In this document: piece by piece, positions 41,872-50,759 of the stretch | How the letters are laid out: every line of letters starts with the position of its first letter | How positions within the stretch are numbered: the stretch's first letter is position 1 | NCBI GenBank assembly: GCA_022648545.1 | Contig: JALCMP010000011.1 | Location: forward strand, 1-61,002 | Source: Bacteroidales bacterium | Lineage (GTDB): Bacteria > Bacteroidota > Bacteroidia > Bacteroidales > UBA932 | DNA length: 61,002 nucleotides | Reading direction: 5' to 3' | Program-made: the position numbers and the translations under genes | Notes under the pieces: model-generated | The model's input: only the letters and a program-made list of their open reading frames with translations | Told to the model about the DNA's origin: nothing | Databases searched by the model: none

Positions 41872-43707
41872 ATGAAAATACGCATAGTATATATAATACT
41901 ATTTTTTATGGCTTCTTTTGCCGGTCCTGTTTCCCTTACAGGCAGAACCGTGGGGAGCCGCAGCGATTCTCTTTCGCACGGCCCCGGCAAGCTTGCGATA
42001 TTTTTCACAAATGACATACATTCTCATGCTGCTCCGCAACGTAAGGGGGCGGATATGCCTTCTGACGGATTTATTGCCGGAGGATATTCCAGACTAGCTT
42101 CACTTCTTAATTACGAACGCAGAAAAGCAGATTCTCTGGGGTATGCCGTTATTACCGTAGATGCCGGAGATGTGGTAATGGGGACTGTCTATCAGTCTCT
42201 TTTTACGGAGGATGCTCTTGATTTCAGAATGCTCGGCATGCTGAGATATGATGCATATACACTCGGGAATCATGATTTTGATATTGGCTGTAGTGCTCTC
42301 TCGGCGATGATAAGACGAGCATGTTCATCCGATGAAGAAAAACTTCCCGTCATTCTTGATGCCAACCTTGCCTTTCTTAAAGTAACGGGACTTTCTCCGG
42401 ACAGCCGTTGCGATTGGCATAAGACAGATATAAAACCTTATACCATAATAAATCGGAAAGGATTAAAAATCGCCGTAATAGGACTTATGGGAGATAATGC
42501 CTGGTCATGCATTACGGATCAGGATTCCATATTATTCGAAAAGCCGCACAAAGCCTTGCGTCGTTGTTTTGCCGAACTTGATTCCATTGGAAAAATGGAT
42601 TACTATATTTTGCTTTCTCACGGAGGGATACAGGAAGATATAAAGACGGCACGTAAATTTTCCGGTCGTCTTAACGCAATAATAAGCGGACACGACCATG
42701 TTTTGCATATAACTCCGGTAAATGTAGGTAAAACCGTAATAGGGGGGGACGGAGCCATGAACCGTTATCTGGGCGAGATGGAATTTACGGGAGATTCTCT
42801 GTCGGGGTATCATATGTTACCTCTCTATTCGTCTGTTCCGGAAGACAGTGCTGTGGCGGATTCTGTTTCGGCATGTTTCGGCAGGATAAACAAGTTGTAC
42901 AAAAAATACGGGATCGATCTGAATGATACGGCTGCAATATCCACACGCAGCTTTTTCCCCGATCTAAAAGATTCCAGGGCGGAACTTGGCAGGATGATTG
43001 CGGTGAGCAATGCAGAGGCCGTAAAAAAATATTCGTTTTTGAAAGATACTTCCGACCTTGTTTCCGTAGTACCTTATGGTGTCATAAGAGGTGGGATAAA
43101 TGCGGGACCGGTTACCTATGCGGATTTATATGATGTACTGCCTCTTGGTTATGACGAAACCGACGGAACGTTCGGGTATCCCATAGTTCTTGTATGGCTT
43201 ACTGGGTCCGAGCTGGAAGATATATCTGAACTTGATCCCACGGTTTCTTCATATGCTCCTGATGTTACGTTGTTTTTTTCCGGACTTTCATTCAAATATG
43301 ACGGATATTATCCGCCTTTCATGAGAGTAAGGGCCGTTAATGTAAACGGGAAACCCGTAGATAAAAATAAACTTTATCCTGTGGTTTCCGGTATGTATAC
43401 TGCAAAGCTCATAAGATTGCTTGGTAAATATTCACTTGGAATTTTGTCGGCAGTGCCTAAAGACAGTTTGGGAGCTCCTATAGATATGACTCATATAGAA
43501 GATTATATTGTTAAGGACGGAAATACGGGCGTGAAGGAATGGATTGCGCTTTCCAATGCAGTAAGGGGTGGGATCCTTGAAAAAAATATTCCGCCTGCAT
43601 CCGAAAGAAAGGATAATCCGTGGATTTGGGCGGTATATGTTTCGATAGCTTTTGTTATTTTTCTTATAATCAGGATAATTTTGCGATTACGGATTCGCAG
43701 GCCCTGA
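41872..43707 (+). CDS. Exported 5'-nucleotidase/UshA-like phosphohydrolase with C-terminal membrane anchor
   Basis: From the ATG at 41872 it has 611 residues: a signal peptide (MKIRIVYIILFFMASFAGPV), a calcineurin-like domain (FTNDIHSHAAP, VDAGDVVMG, LGNHDFD, LSHGG, ISGHDHV) and a 5'-nucleotidase C-terminal domain (about 380-560). A hydrophobic helix (WIWAVYVSIAFVIFLIIRII) and a basic RIRRP end follow. The last helix should fix it in the inner membrane facing the periplasm. An upstream ATG (41764) overlaps pyrF and lacks a signal peptide. The 3' end overlaps psd on the opposite strand by 38 bases. The substrate (nucleotides, UDP-sugars or NAD) is uncertain. Confidence 0.9.
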   Translation: MKIRIVYIILFFMASFAGPVSLTGRTVGSRSDSLSHGPGKLAIFFTNDIHSHAAPQRKGADMPSDGFIAGGYSRLASLLNYERRKADSLGYAVITVDAGDVVMGTVYQSLFTEDALDFRMLGMLRYDAYTLGNHDFDIGCSALSAMIRRACSSDEEKLPVILDANLAFLKVTGLSPDSRCDWHKTDIKPYTIINRKGLKIAVIGLMGDNAWSCITDQDSILFEKPHKALRRCFAELDSIGKMDYYILLSHGGIQEDIKTARKFSGRLNAIISGHDHVLHITPVNVGKTVIGGDGAMNRYLGEMEFTGDSLSGYHMLPLYSSVPEDSAVADSVSACFGRINKLYKKYGIDLNDTAAISTRSFFPDLKDSRAELGRMIAVSNAEAVKKYSFLKDTSDLVSVVPYGVIRGGINAGPVTYADLYDVLPLGYDETDGTFGYPIVLVWLTGSELEDISELDPTVSSYAPDVTLFFSGLSFKYDGYYPPFMRVRAVNVNGKPVDKNKLYPVVSGMYTAKLIRLLGKYSLGILSAVPKDSLGAPIDMTHIEDYIVKDGNTGVKEWIALSNAVRGGILEKNIPPASERKDNPWIWAVYVSIAFVIFLIIRIILRLRIRRP

Positions 43708-44326
43708 CATTATCTCCAACCTTTACCATAATTTCGGAATCCATAGGGAGGAATAAATCTACTCTCGACCCGAATTTTATAAATCCCACCTGAGTGCACT
43801 GGTTGATCCGCGCACCTTCTTTTGCATAGCAAACAATCCGTCTTGCTATAAAACCCGCAATTTGTCTGAAGAATACAACCTTGCCGCCGTCGGTACGTAC
43901 TGCTACCGAGGTCCTTTCGTTTTTTTCCGAAGCTTTGGGATAATATGCCATAAAATAGTGTCCTGCGTGGTATTTGCAATATATTATTTCTCCGCCGACC
44001 GGAAAATAATTAACGTGCATATTGTTCAGGCTCATGAATACGGATACCTGTATGCATTTTTGCTTCAGGAATTCGTTCTCCTCTGTTTCCTTTATTATAA
44101 CTACTTTTCCGTCTGCGGCCGATATAACCAAATTTTCATCAATCAGGGCCGTTCTTTTTGGAACTCTGAAAAACCTTGCTATGCAAATTAATAATATGAC
44201 GGCGACGGCAAGTGTAATTTTACAAAAAAGGCACCATCCTGTAAGCAGGAATATGATAATATAAACAGCAAGGATTATTGCAAACGATATGGCTAAGATG
44301 CCGTATCCTTCTTTATGTATCTTCAT
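43670..44326 (-). CDS. psd: Phosphatidylserine decarboxylase, short type
   Basis: It makes phosphatidylethanolamine from phosphatidylserine. The 218-residue proenzyme is of the short bacterial/archaeal-like class, with two N-terminal membrane helices (about 9-50), the NMHVNYFPVGGEI block and the self-cleavage site F-G-S-R near residue 188, where serine becomes the pyruvoyl group. It follows cdsA by 25 bases, so two steps of phospholipid synthesis are together. Its 3' end runs 38 bases into the opposite-strand nucleotidase gene. Confidence 0.93.
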   Translation of the reverse strand: MKIHKEGYGILAISFAIILAVYIIIFLLTGWCLFCKITLAVAVILLICIARFFRVPKRTALIDENLVISAADGKVVIIKETEENEFLKQKCIQVSVFMSLNNMHVNYFPVGGEIIYCKYHAGHYFMAYYPKASEKNERTSVAVRTDGGKVVFFRQIAGFIARRIVCYAKEGARINQCTQVGFIKFGSRVDLFLPMDSEIMVKVGDNVRACESVIAKLS

Positions 44327-44351
44327 TTATGTTTTTTTGTAGGTTTTTTCA

Positions 44352-45215
44352 TTATTCGAAGCAGAAAAACTGCATGTACAGGCAGGCCGCGGGGAAAGCG
44401 AATAAAGCGCCGTCGAATCTGTCCAGCATACCCCCGTGTCCCGGGATTAGTTTGCTCGAATCCTTGGCCCCAAAATTACGTTTTAATTGAGATTCTACCA
44501 AATCTCCGAAGATGCTGAACGTTCCCGTAATCAAGGCAAGTATTAGTGAATTCATAAAACTCAATCCCAGGTAGCCGCTGAAATATAATACCGTGCTTGC
44601 GCAAATTACGCAGAAAAATCCACCGTATACCCCTTCCCAAGTCTTTTTGGGAGAAATACTTGGAAATAATTTATGTCCGTGCTTCTGGCCGAACAGCATT
44701 CCAAAGCAATAAGCTCCTATATCCGTACTCCAAAGAAGAATGAGAAGACTTATCATTAATGATGAATCGTAGCTGCCGTTTCTCAGAAAGGGAAGGATAG
44801 TAAAAAACGAGACGGGAATTGCAATATATACAAAGGAAGATAAATAAAAAGCAGTCAACTCATACCGGTTGCTTTTCCTCTCCTTTTCCGTATCATATAT
44901 ATTATAGGGCTTATGGTAAAGATTGATTGCCATAATAGCAAGCAGCGGGATGATCGTTAAATAAAGAAATTCAGAATCGGTGCCCGTGTACTTAATAAAA
45001 AACATAATAATTATAAAAAACACTCCACCCGCTACAGCAAGTATTTTTTGTATGCACTTTTTCCTTCCCAGGCTCAGAGTCAGATATTCATGCATCATTA
45101 TTGCAGTTATGGCGCACAATGTTATGATATACGAAACGGGACCCCAAATAATAGATCCCATAACTATAATCATTATGAAAATGCCGCTAACAGTCCTTAT
45201 CAGAAGGTTTTTCAT
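44352..45215 (-). CDS. cdsA: Phosphatidate cytidylyltransferase
   Basis: It makes CDP-diacylglycerol, the branch point of phospholipid synthesis. The 287 residues contain about eight membrane helices and the family signature near the C-terminus (SQLKRNFGAKDSSKLIPGHGG). The ISPKKTWEGVYGG loop is also conserved. Its start overlaps the end of ftsH by 29 bases and psd follows, so rsfS-ftsH-cdsA-psd is probably one transcript. FtsH controls lipid synthesis enzymes in other bacteria; here the link is only by position. Confidence 0.95.
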   Translation of the reverse strand: MKNLLIRTVSGIFIMIIVMGSIIWGPVSYIITLCAITAIMMHEYLTLSLGRKKCIQKILAVAGGVFFIIIMFFIKYTGTDSEFLYLTIIPLLAIMAINLYHKPYNIYDTEKERKSNRYELTAFYLSSFVYIAIPVSFFTILPFLRNGSYDSSLMISLLILLWSTDIGAYCFGMLFGQKHGHKLFPSISPKKTWEGVYGGFFCVICASTVLYFSGYLGLSFMNSLILALITGTFSIFGDLVESQLKRNFGAKDSSKLIPGHGGMLDRFDGALFAFPAACLYMQFFCFE

Positions 45216-47241
45216 CGTTTTTTTCGGGTTTTTCGTTCTTTCCTTCTTCCGTTGCGGATTCGGAACTTATCTGTGCCTGCACATCCTTCGGAGTATTCTC
45301 CGTCTCTTCAGCAATTTTCTTGTTCCCCTTCCTTTTGCCGAATATCCTTTCCAGATCTTCGGCAAAAATAACTTCGCGCGCCAATAATAGTTCCGCCAGT
45401 TCCATAAATCCTTTCATGTTGGCCTTAAGTACATCGTATGCCATGTCATGGGCTATATTTATGAAATTCTTGGCTTCCGCATCCAGAAGTTCGGCTGTCT
45501 TTTCACTATAAGGTTTTCCGAAAGAATATCCTGTTTCCTGCGAATCGTAATACGAAAGGTTTCCTACCTTTTTACTCATGCCGAAATAGCTTACCATGGC
45601 GTATGCCTGTTTGGTGATTTTTTCCAGATCATTCAGTGCGCCTGTGGAAATTTTCCCGTTTATTATTTCTTCCGCAACTCTTCCTCCCATGGTTGCCGCC
45701 ATCTCGTCCATCATTTGTTCTGTAGTGGTGATCTGGCGTTCCTCAGGCAAATACCATGCTGCGCCTAAAGCTTTTCCTCTAGGAATTATAGTAACCTTAA
45801 ACAATGGATTTGCATTCGGCAACATCCAGCTCACGGTGGCATGTCCCGCTTCATGGTACGCAATAGTCCGTTTTTCTTCGGGTGTGATGATCTTGCTTCT
45901 CTTTTCCAATCCGCCTACTATCCTGTCTATGGCATCAAGAAAATCCTGCCTTTCAACAAATTTCTTGTTCCGCCTCGCTGCAACAAGAGCTGCTTCGTTG
46001 CATACGTTCGCTATATCAGCACCGGAAAACCCGGGTGTCTGTTTTGCAAGGAAAGTTTTATCAAAATTAGGAGCCAGTTTTATTTCTCTAAGGTGCACTG
46101 CAAAAATTTCTTCTCTTTCCTTAAGTTCGGGAAGATCAACATTTATCTGCCTGTCGAATCTGCCGGCACGCATGAGTGCCTTGTCTAGGACATCGGCCCT
46201 ATTGGTGGCGGCAAGGATTATTACACCCGAATTTGTTCCGAAGCCGTCCATCTCCGTTAAAAGCTGGTTTAACGTATTTTCTCTTTCGTCGTTGGAAGAA
46301 AAGCCCACGTTTTTGCTTCTTGCACGTCCTACGGCGTCTATTTCATCTATGAAAACTATGCATGGAGCTTTTTCTTTTGCCTGCCTGAACAAATCTCTTA
46401 CCCTTGAAGCACCTACGCCTACGAACATTTCAACGAAATCGGAGCCTGATATAGAAAAGAAGGGGACGTCCGCTTCTCCTGCCACGGCTTTTGCCAAAAG
46501 GGTTTTTCCTGTTCCCGGAGGGCCTACCAGCAAAGCTCCTTTGGGGATTTTCCCTCCCAGAGCAGTATACTTCTTGGGATTTTTAAGGAAATCGACTATT
46601 TCCATTACTTCAATCTTGGCTTCTTCCAGTCCCGCAACATCCTTGAACGTTATTTTCGTTTTATTGGTTTTGTCGAACAATGTAGCCTGCGATTTCCCTA
46701 CGTTGAATATTCCTCCCGTACTTCCTCCGCCGGTTCCTCCTATTCCCTTGGACATCTTGCGCATCATCCATATCCACAGCAGTACGAGCAGCAGGGGAAG
46801 CAATATCCATGACAATATTTTTCCGAGATAATCTACTCTTTCGTCTACTTCATATTCGAACCTCTTATCGGCGGAAAGGCCCTGTCTTATTTTTTCAAAC
46901 TCGGTTTCCGGTTCGAAATTTTCCGATACGGTAAAATATAATTGCGGGGAGTATTTGGGAATCCTTCCGCCGAACATTTCCTTATATTTTTCCAGACTGT
47001 CTTTCTTAATAGTAACTTCGCCTTTATACAGGTTTGTTATAAAAACTATTTTTTTTACGTCTCCGTTATTTATATCGTTCTTAACCTTGTACCATTCGGT
47101 CTTTACCGGCTCTCCTCCGTTGTACCCCCAGAAATACATATACCCTATAAGGAGAAGGATGGGTATGTATATCCATAAGGCGTTGAATTTCGGTGGCTTG
47201 ATATTTTTCATCGAATTTTTGCGGGGTTGCTTGTTATTCAT
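45187..47241 (-). CDS. ftsH: ATP-dependent zinc metalloprotease FtsH
   Basis: This membrane AAA+ protease removes damaged and regulatory proteins. The 684 residues have helices at about 20-38 and 143-160, the intervening periplasmic domain, Walker A GPPGTGKT, Walker B CIVFIDEIDAVG, the SRH motif and the zinc motif HEAGH near 455. The C-terminal 50 residues are acidic and low-complexity (ESATEEGKNEKPEKNDEK), typical of Bacteroidota FtsH. It follows rsfS by 20 bases and overlaps cdsA by 29 bases. Confidence 0.97.
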   Translation of the reverse strand: MNNKQPRKNSMKNIKPPKFNALWIYIPILLLIGYMYFWGYNGGEPVKTEWYKVKNDINNGDVKKIVFITNLYKGEVTIKKDSLEKYKEMFGGRIPKYSPQLYFTVSENFEPETEFEKIRQGLSADKRFEYEVDERVDYLGKILSWILLPLLLVLLWIWMMRKMSKGIGGTGGGSTGGIFNVGKSQATLFDKTNKTKITFKDVAGLEEAKIEVMEIVDFLKNPKKYTALGGKIPKGALLVGPPGTGKTLLAKAVAGEADVPFFSISGSDFVEMFVGVGASRVRDLFRQAKEKAPCIVFIDEIDAVGRARSKNVGFSSNDERENTLNQLLTEMDGFGTNSGVIILAATNRADVLDKALMRAGRFDRQINVDLPELKEREEIFAVHLREIKLAPNFDKTFLAKQTPGFSGADIANVCNEAALVAARRNKKFVERQDFLDAIDRIVGGLEKRSKIITPEEKRTIAYHEAGHATVSWMLPNANPLFKVTIIPRGKALGAAWYLPEERQITTTEQMMDEMAATMGGRVAEEIINGKISTGALNDLEKITKQAYAMVSYFGMSKKVGNLSYYDSQETGYSFGKPYSEKTAELLDAEAKNFINIAHDMAYDVLKANMKGFMELAELLLAREVIFAEDLERIFGKRKGNKKIAEETENTPKDVQAQISSESATEEGKNEKPEKNDEKPSDKDC

Positions 47242-47261
47242 TTTCTTTATAGCGTTTTTCT

Positions 47262-47675
47262 TTAATCGTTATATTCCGTTTTCTTTGCATCGGCCCACAG
47301 ATCTTCCAATCTGTAAAATGCGCGATATTCCGTCTGGAATATATGGACTACAATATTTCCGTAATCGAGAATTACCCAGAAAGCATTTTCCCTACCCTGG
47401 GCACGAATTACTTTTGTGTTGAAATCGGAAAGCATCCTTTCTTCAACGTTTTCCGCAATTGCAAGAACATTTGTAGTTGCATCTGCGTTGCAGATCAGAA
47501 AGTAATCGCATATACTTGTACCTATGCTTTTTAAATCCATGGAAACGACATTCCTGGCTTTTTTATCAAGCATTGCTTCGGCAATCGTCTTTACTTCCAG
47601 TTCGTCTTGTCCGATTATTTTGATTTTTTTCGATCTCTTATTATTTGCTGCGGCTTTTTTCTCTTCTTTAATCAT
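47262..47675 (-). CDS. rsfS: Ribosomal silencing factor RsfS
   Basis: It binds L14 and blocks subunit joining when nutrients are scarce. The 137 residues have a lysine-rich extension (about 1-20, MIKEEKKAAANNKRSKKIK) not present in all homologues, then the family domain: LDKKARNVVSMDLKSIGTSICDYFLICNADATTNVLAIAENVE, with DYFLIC as the hallmark, and WVILDYGNIVVHIF near the end. It is the first gene of rsfS-ftsH-cdsA-psd. A -7 element TATATTTG (minus strand, 47738-47745) stands about 60 bases before its start. Confidence 0.93.
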   Translation of the reverse strand: MIKEEKKAAANNKRSKKIKIIGQDELEVKTIAEAMLDKKARNVVSMDLKSIGTSICDYFLICNADATTNVLAIAENVEERMLSDFNTKVIRAQGRENAFWVILDYGNIVVHIFQTEYRAFYRLEDLWADAKKTEYND

Positions 47676-47694
47676 TCCTTATCATTCAATATAT

Positions 47695-47745
47695 TATATT
47701 TGTACTCTGTTTTTGTAAAAAATGCAAATACAACTTACAAATATA
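47695..47745. promoter_or_regulatory. Divergent -7 elements for birA and rsfS-ftsH
   Basis: TATATTTG occurs on the plus strand (47695-47702) facing birA and on the minus strand (47738-47745) facing rsfS. No -33 TTTG at the right distance is clear for either, so both are partial matches. The predicted transcripts would overlap each other by a few tens of bases. Confidence 0.45.
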
Positions 47746-47771
47746 GTGCAAATTTTCAGCCATTATGAATA

Positions 47772-48566
47772 ATGATGAGAAATATTGAGATTAAATGGTA
47801 CGAAACCCTTGATTCGACAACAAGTCAGGCATTAAGAGATCTTGACGGAGCAAAGGATGAAACGGTATGGACTGCCGATTATCAAACTGCCGGAAGAGGT
47901 CAAAGGGGTAACAGTTGGCATAGTGAAAAATGTAAAAATCTTATGTTTAGCATATTGCTCAGACCATGCTTTCTGAATGTCTCGTCACAATTTTCGATTT
48001 CGGAAATATCGGCCCTCTCGGTGTTGCATTATGTGAAGGGTAAAGGGCTTGATGCTAAAATAAAATGGCCCAATGATATATATGTGGGAGACAGAAAAGT
48101 CTCCGGAATACTAATAGATCATTCCATAATGGGTGACAAAATGTCTTACAGCATATTGGGCATAGGTGTAAATCTGAATCAACTGGAATTTGATCCTAAT
48201 TTGCCAAATCCGGCTTCAGTGTTATCAGAAATGATGAAAGCCCGTCCCGGAGAAGTTCTACACGAACTTCACAGAAAAGAAGAGCTGTTCACCATATTAT
48301 CCGATTTGTTTGATTTATACGATGAACTTAAAGCCGGAGGCAAGGAGCACATCCACAATGAATATATGAATAATCTTTATCGTTTCGGGACATTTTGCAA
48401 ATTTGAAAAGATGTTATGCAAATCCGACAATTGCAATGATGCTGTTGTAGTAGATTCTTTTTCTGCCAAGATCGTCGGTCTGGATCCTAATTTTTGCCTT
48501 GTACTGGAAAATGAAAAAGGCGAAAGAAAATCTTTCGCCTTTAAGGAGATAAGATACGTTCTGTAA
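47772..48566 (+). CDS. birA: Biotin-[acetyl-CoA carboxylase] ligase
   Basis: It attaches biotin to carboxylase carrier proteins. The 264 residues contain the catalytic domain only: STTSQALR, GRGQRGNSWHSEKCKNLMFSILL with the biotinyl-AMP loop, KWPNDIYVGDRKVSGILI and the small C-terminal domain. The N-terminal helix-turn-helix found in E. coli BirA is missing, so it should not act as a repressor. Two ATGs stand side by side at 47772 and 47775. The last codons contain a hairpin that serves as a terminator for the opposite gene rpe, two bases away. Confidence 0.93.
   Translation: MMRNIEIKWYETLDSTTSQALRDLDGAKDETVWTADYQTAGRGQRGNSWHSEKCKNLMFSILLRPCFLNVSSQFSISEISALSVLHYVKGKGLDAKIKWPNDIYVGDRKVSGILIDHSIMGDKMSYSILGIGVNLNQLEFDPNLPNPASVLSEMMKARPGEVLHELHRKEELFTILSDLFDLYDELKAGGKEHIHNEYMNNLYRFGTFCKFEKMLCKSDNCNDAVVVDSFSAKIVGLDPNFCLVLENEKGERKSFAFKEIRYVL
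48516..48542 (-). terminator. Terminator of rpe inside the birA coding end
   Basis: A twelve-pair perfect stem (AAAGGCGAAAGA, loop of three, TCTTTCGCCTTT) lies 27 bases past the rpe stop. Read on the minus strand, the stem runs into TTTTTCATTTT, a terminator layout; the plus strand has no T-run. The bases also encode GERKSFAF of BirA. Confidence 0.7.
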
Positions 48567-48568
48567 TA

Positions 48569-49228
48569 TTATCCTGAGCATACGGTTTTAAGTTCCTTCA
48601 TCGCAGCCATTGGATTTTTTGTTCCAAGAACAGATGATCCTGCTACTATTATGTCGGCACCTGCAGCTTTTACTGCGGCGGCATTCTCCACATTAATTCC
48701 TCCGTCAACTTCAATCAGGCAGTCGGGATTTATGACCTCTGCAAGTTTTTTCAGACGTCTGAGTTTAGAGTAAGTGTTCTGAATAAAGCCTTGACCGGAA
48801 AATCCGGGATTTACTGACATAAGCAAAACAAAATCCAAATCGCCTATTATGTCTTCCAGCAGTGAAACCGGTGTATGCGGATTTATGGCTACTCCGGCTT
48901 TCATCCCTTTGTCCTTTATATGATTTACGGTTCTGTTCAGATGCGTACATACTTCATAATGGACCGAAAGCATAGATACTCCCGAGGCACAGAACCTGTC
49001 TATGTACGGATCCGGATCCGTTATCATGAGATGGGCGTCAAGCGGTTTTTCGGAATACTTCGCTATTGCGTCCACTACAGGGAATCCGAACGATATGTTA
49101 GGGACGAAAACGCCATCCATTATATCGAGGTGGAGCATGTCGGCATCACCTTCGTTTAGTATTTTTACCGTTCCCCTGATATCTCCGAAGTCTCCGGACA
49201 AAAGAGAAGGAGCAAGCAATATGCCCAT
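48569..49228 (-). CDS. rpe: Ribulose-phosphate 3-epimerase
   Basis: This pentose-phosphate enzyme interconverts ribulose 5-phosphate and xylulose 5-phosphate. The 219-residue barrel carries LAPSLLSGDFG at the start, the metal-binding HLDIMDGVFVPNISFG and DAHLMITDPD, the LLMSVNPGFSGQGFI block and the phosphate-binding IEVDGGINVENA. It is downstream of pepD by nine bases and probably shares its transcript. It ends two bases from the convergent birA and uses a terminator within it. Confidence 0.96.
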   Translation of the reverse strand: MGILLAPSLLSGDFGDIRGTVKILNEGDADMLHLDIMDGVFVPNISFGFPVVDAIAKYSEKPLDAHLMITDPDPYIDRFCASGVSMLSVHYEVCTHLNRTVNHIKDKGMKAGVAINPHTPVSLLEDIIGDLDFVLLMSVNPGFSGQGFIQNTYSKLRRLKKLAEVINPDCLIEVDGGINVENAAAVKAAGADIIVAGSSVLGTKNPMAAMKELKTVCSG

Positions 49229-49237
49229 AGTATCTTA

Positions 49238-50710
49238 TTATTTTATATTTACAAGAACTTCGTTAAGAAGTTTAGTGAATTTTTCGAGTGATGCGAGATC
49301 TAGCTTTTCTCCGGGGGCATGTACGCTTCTCAGCGTCGGCCCGAAGGAGATCATATCAAGATCCGGGAATTTGGTAAGGAAGAGTCCGCATTCCAGACCT
49401 GCATGGATTGCTCTTACTACAGGTTCGTTTCCGAATAATTTTATATAAGCGTTTTTCGTAACATCAAGTATCGGCGAATCCAGATTCGGTTTCCATCCGG
49501 GATATCTTCCTTCATGTCTTACTACTGCTCCTGCCAAAGCGAAACATGCTTCGGTTTGAGCTGCAGCATAGTCCAGAGCGCTGTCAACCGAACTTCTCTG
49601 GCTTGTGCCTATTTCAACAATGTTGCCTTTAAGCATTTTTACGGATGCCATGTTTGTGGAAGTTTCTACCAGTCCCTTTAGATCGTTGCTCATGGAAATT
49701 ACTCCGTGAGGTGCGGCAATCATGGCGTAAATGAGTGAAGCGGCTGAATCCTTGTCAATCTTTTTCCTTGGGCTGCCTATTACCTTATTGTCTTCTACGT
49801 CTATTATCCCAACTTCACCTGCATGTCCCGAAATGTCGGGATCGCTGCCTTTGAATTCATTGCGGGCATTTTCTATGGTGCTTTCAAAAATGCCGAGGAT
49901 ATCCTTCCTGTATCTGCGGGGGAATCCTATAACTGCATGGGCCTCCCTTGCAATGGCATTGCTTTTGTTTCCACCGTCAATTTCATAAAGCTCCATATCG
50001 GAATGGCGTTCGAGGACATTATAAAGGAATCTTGCAAGAATCTTAAGAACGTTGCATCTGTTTTTGTCAATATCGTCGCCGCTGTGTCCTCCCAGGGCTC
50101 CGTATATTTTGAATTCGCATTTCATCAGGTCGGGAGTTGCATCTTCTGCAACGTATTTGAATCTGGCATAAGTATTCATCCCTCCTGCACAGCCAATAAA
50201 CAGCTGACCTTCATCTTCGGAATCAAGATTTATAAGAATCTTTTCCTTTATATCTCCCGGCTGTACGGCGTGAGCCCCATCCATGCCTGTCTCTTCGGAA
50301 ATAGTAAACAAGGCTTCTACCGGACCTGCAGGCATGTCCTTGTCTTCCAGTACGGCCAATGCTGCGGCAACTCCGATTCCGCAGTCAGCTCCCAGAGTAG
50401 TCTCGGGCGCGATCATCCATCCGTCCTTTATCTCATATTTTATGGGATCTTTTTCGAAATCATGACTGGATCCGGATACTTTGTCGCACACCATATCGGA
50501 ATGTCCCTGAAGCATTACGCCCGGAATATTTTCCTTACCGCTATGAGCCGGTTTGGATATATATACGTTGCCGACCTTGTCGGTCCTGCTTTTTAGATTA
50601 TGATCTTTTGCGAATTTTTCCAGAAAGGCTATTATTTTTTCCTCGTGTCCGCTTTCGCGGGGAACTTTTGTGATTTCCTTGAAAATCTCGAGAATTCTAT
50701 CGGTTGTCAT
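49238..50710 (-). CDS. pepD: Aminoacyl-histidine dipeptidase PepD (M20 family)
   Basis: A cytosolic zinc dipeptidase (carnosinase type) of 490 residues, the usual PepD length. Motifs: LQGHSDMVCDK, TLGADCGIGVAAALA, TISEETGMDGA and a lid domain (about 205-390) with GALGGHSGDDIDKNR. The C-terminal block RAIHAGLECGLFLTKFPDLDMISFGP holds a metal-site histidine-glutamate pair. It lies 49 bases from dnaA and nine from rpe, on the same strand. It is the second M20 peptidase in the window but of a different subgroup from the one after clpX. Confidence 0.94.
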   Translation of the reverse strand: MTTDRILEIFKEITKVPRESGHEEKIIAFLEKFAKDHNLKSRTDKVGNVYISKPAHSGKENIPGVMLQGHSDMVCDKVSGSSHDFEKDPIKYEIKDGWMIAPETTLGADCGIGVAAALAVLEDKDMPAGPVEALFTISEETGMDGAHAVQPGDIKEKILINLDSEDEGQLFIGCAGGMNTYARFKYVAEDATPDLMKCEFKIYGALGGHSGDDIDKNRCNVLKILARFLYNVLERHSDMELYEIDGGNKSNAIAREAHAVIGFPRRYRKDILGIFESTIENARNEFKGSDPDISGHAGEVGIIDVEDNKVIGSPRKKIDKDSAASLIYAMIAAPHGVISMSNDLKGLVETSTNMASVKMLKGNIVEIGTSQRSSVDSALDYAAAQTEACFALAGAVVRHEGRYPGWKPNLDSPILDVTKNAYIKLFGNEPVVRAIHAGLECGLFLTKFPDLDMISFGPTLRSVHAPGEKLDLASLEKFTKLLNEVLVNIK

Positions 50711-50759
50711 TGCTTAGAATAGTTTAATAAATGGTATTTTCTTCACGAAAGATACACAT

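Noticed and set aside
45596-46831. A 411-codon open frame on the plus strand
   Set aside because: It lies entirely antisense to ftsH, whose AAA+ and zinc motifs are complete. Its translation has no recognisable family and is serine/proline-rich in the manner of a shadow frame.
49823-50596. A 257-codon open frame on the plus strand
   Set aside because: It is antisense to pepD, which is complete and has clear M20 motifs.
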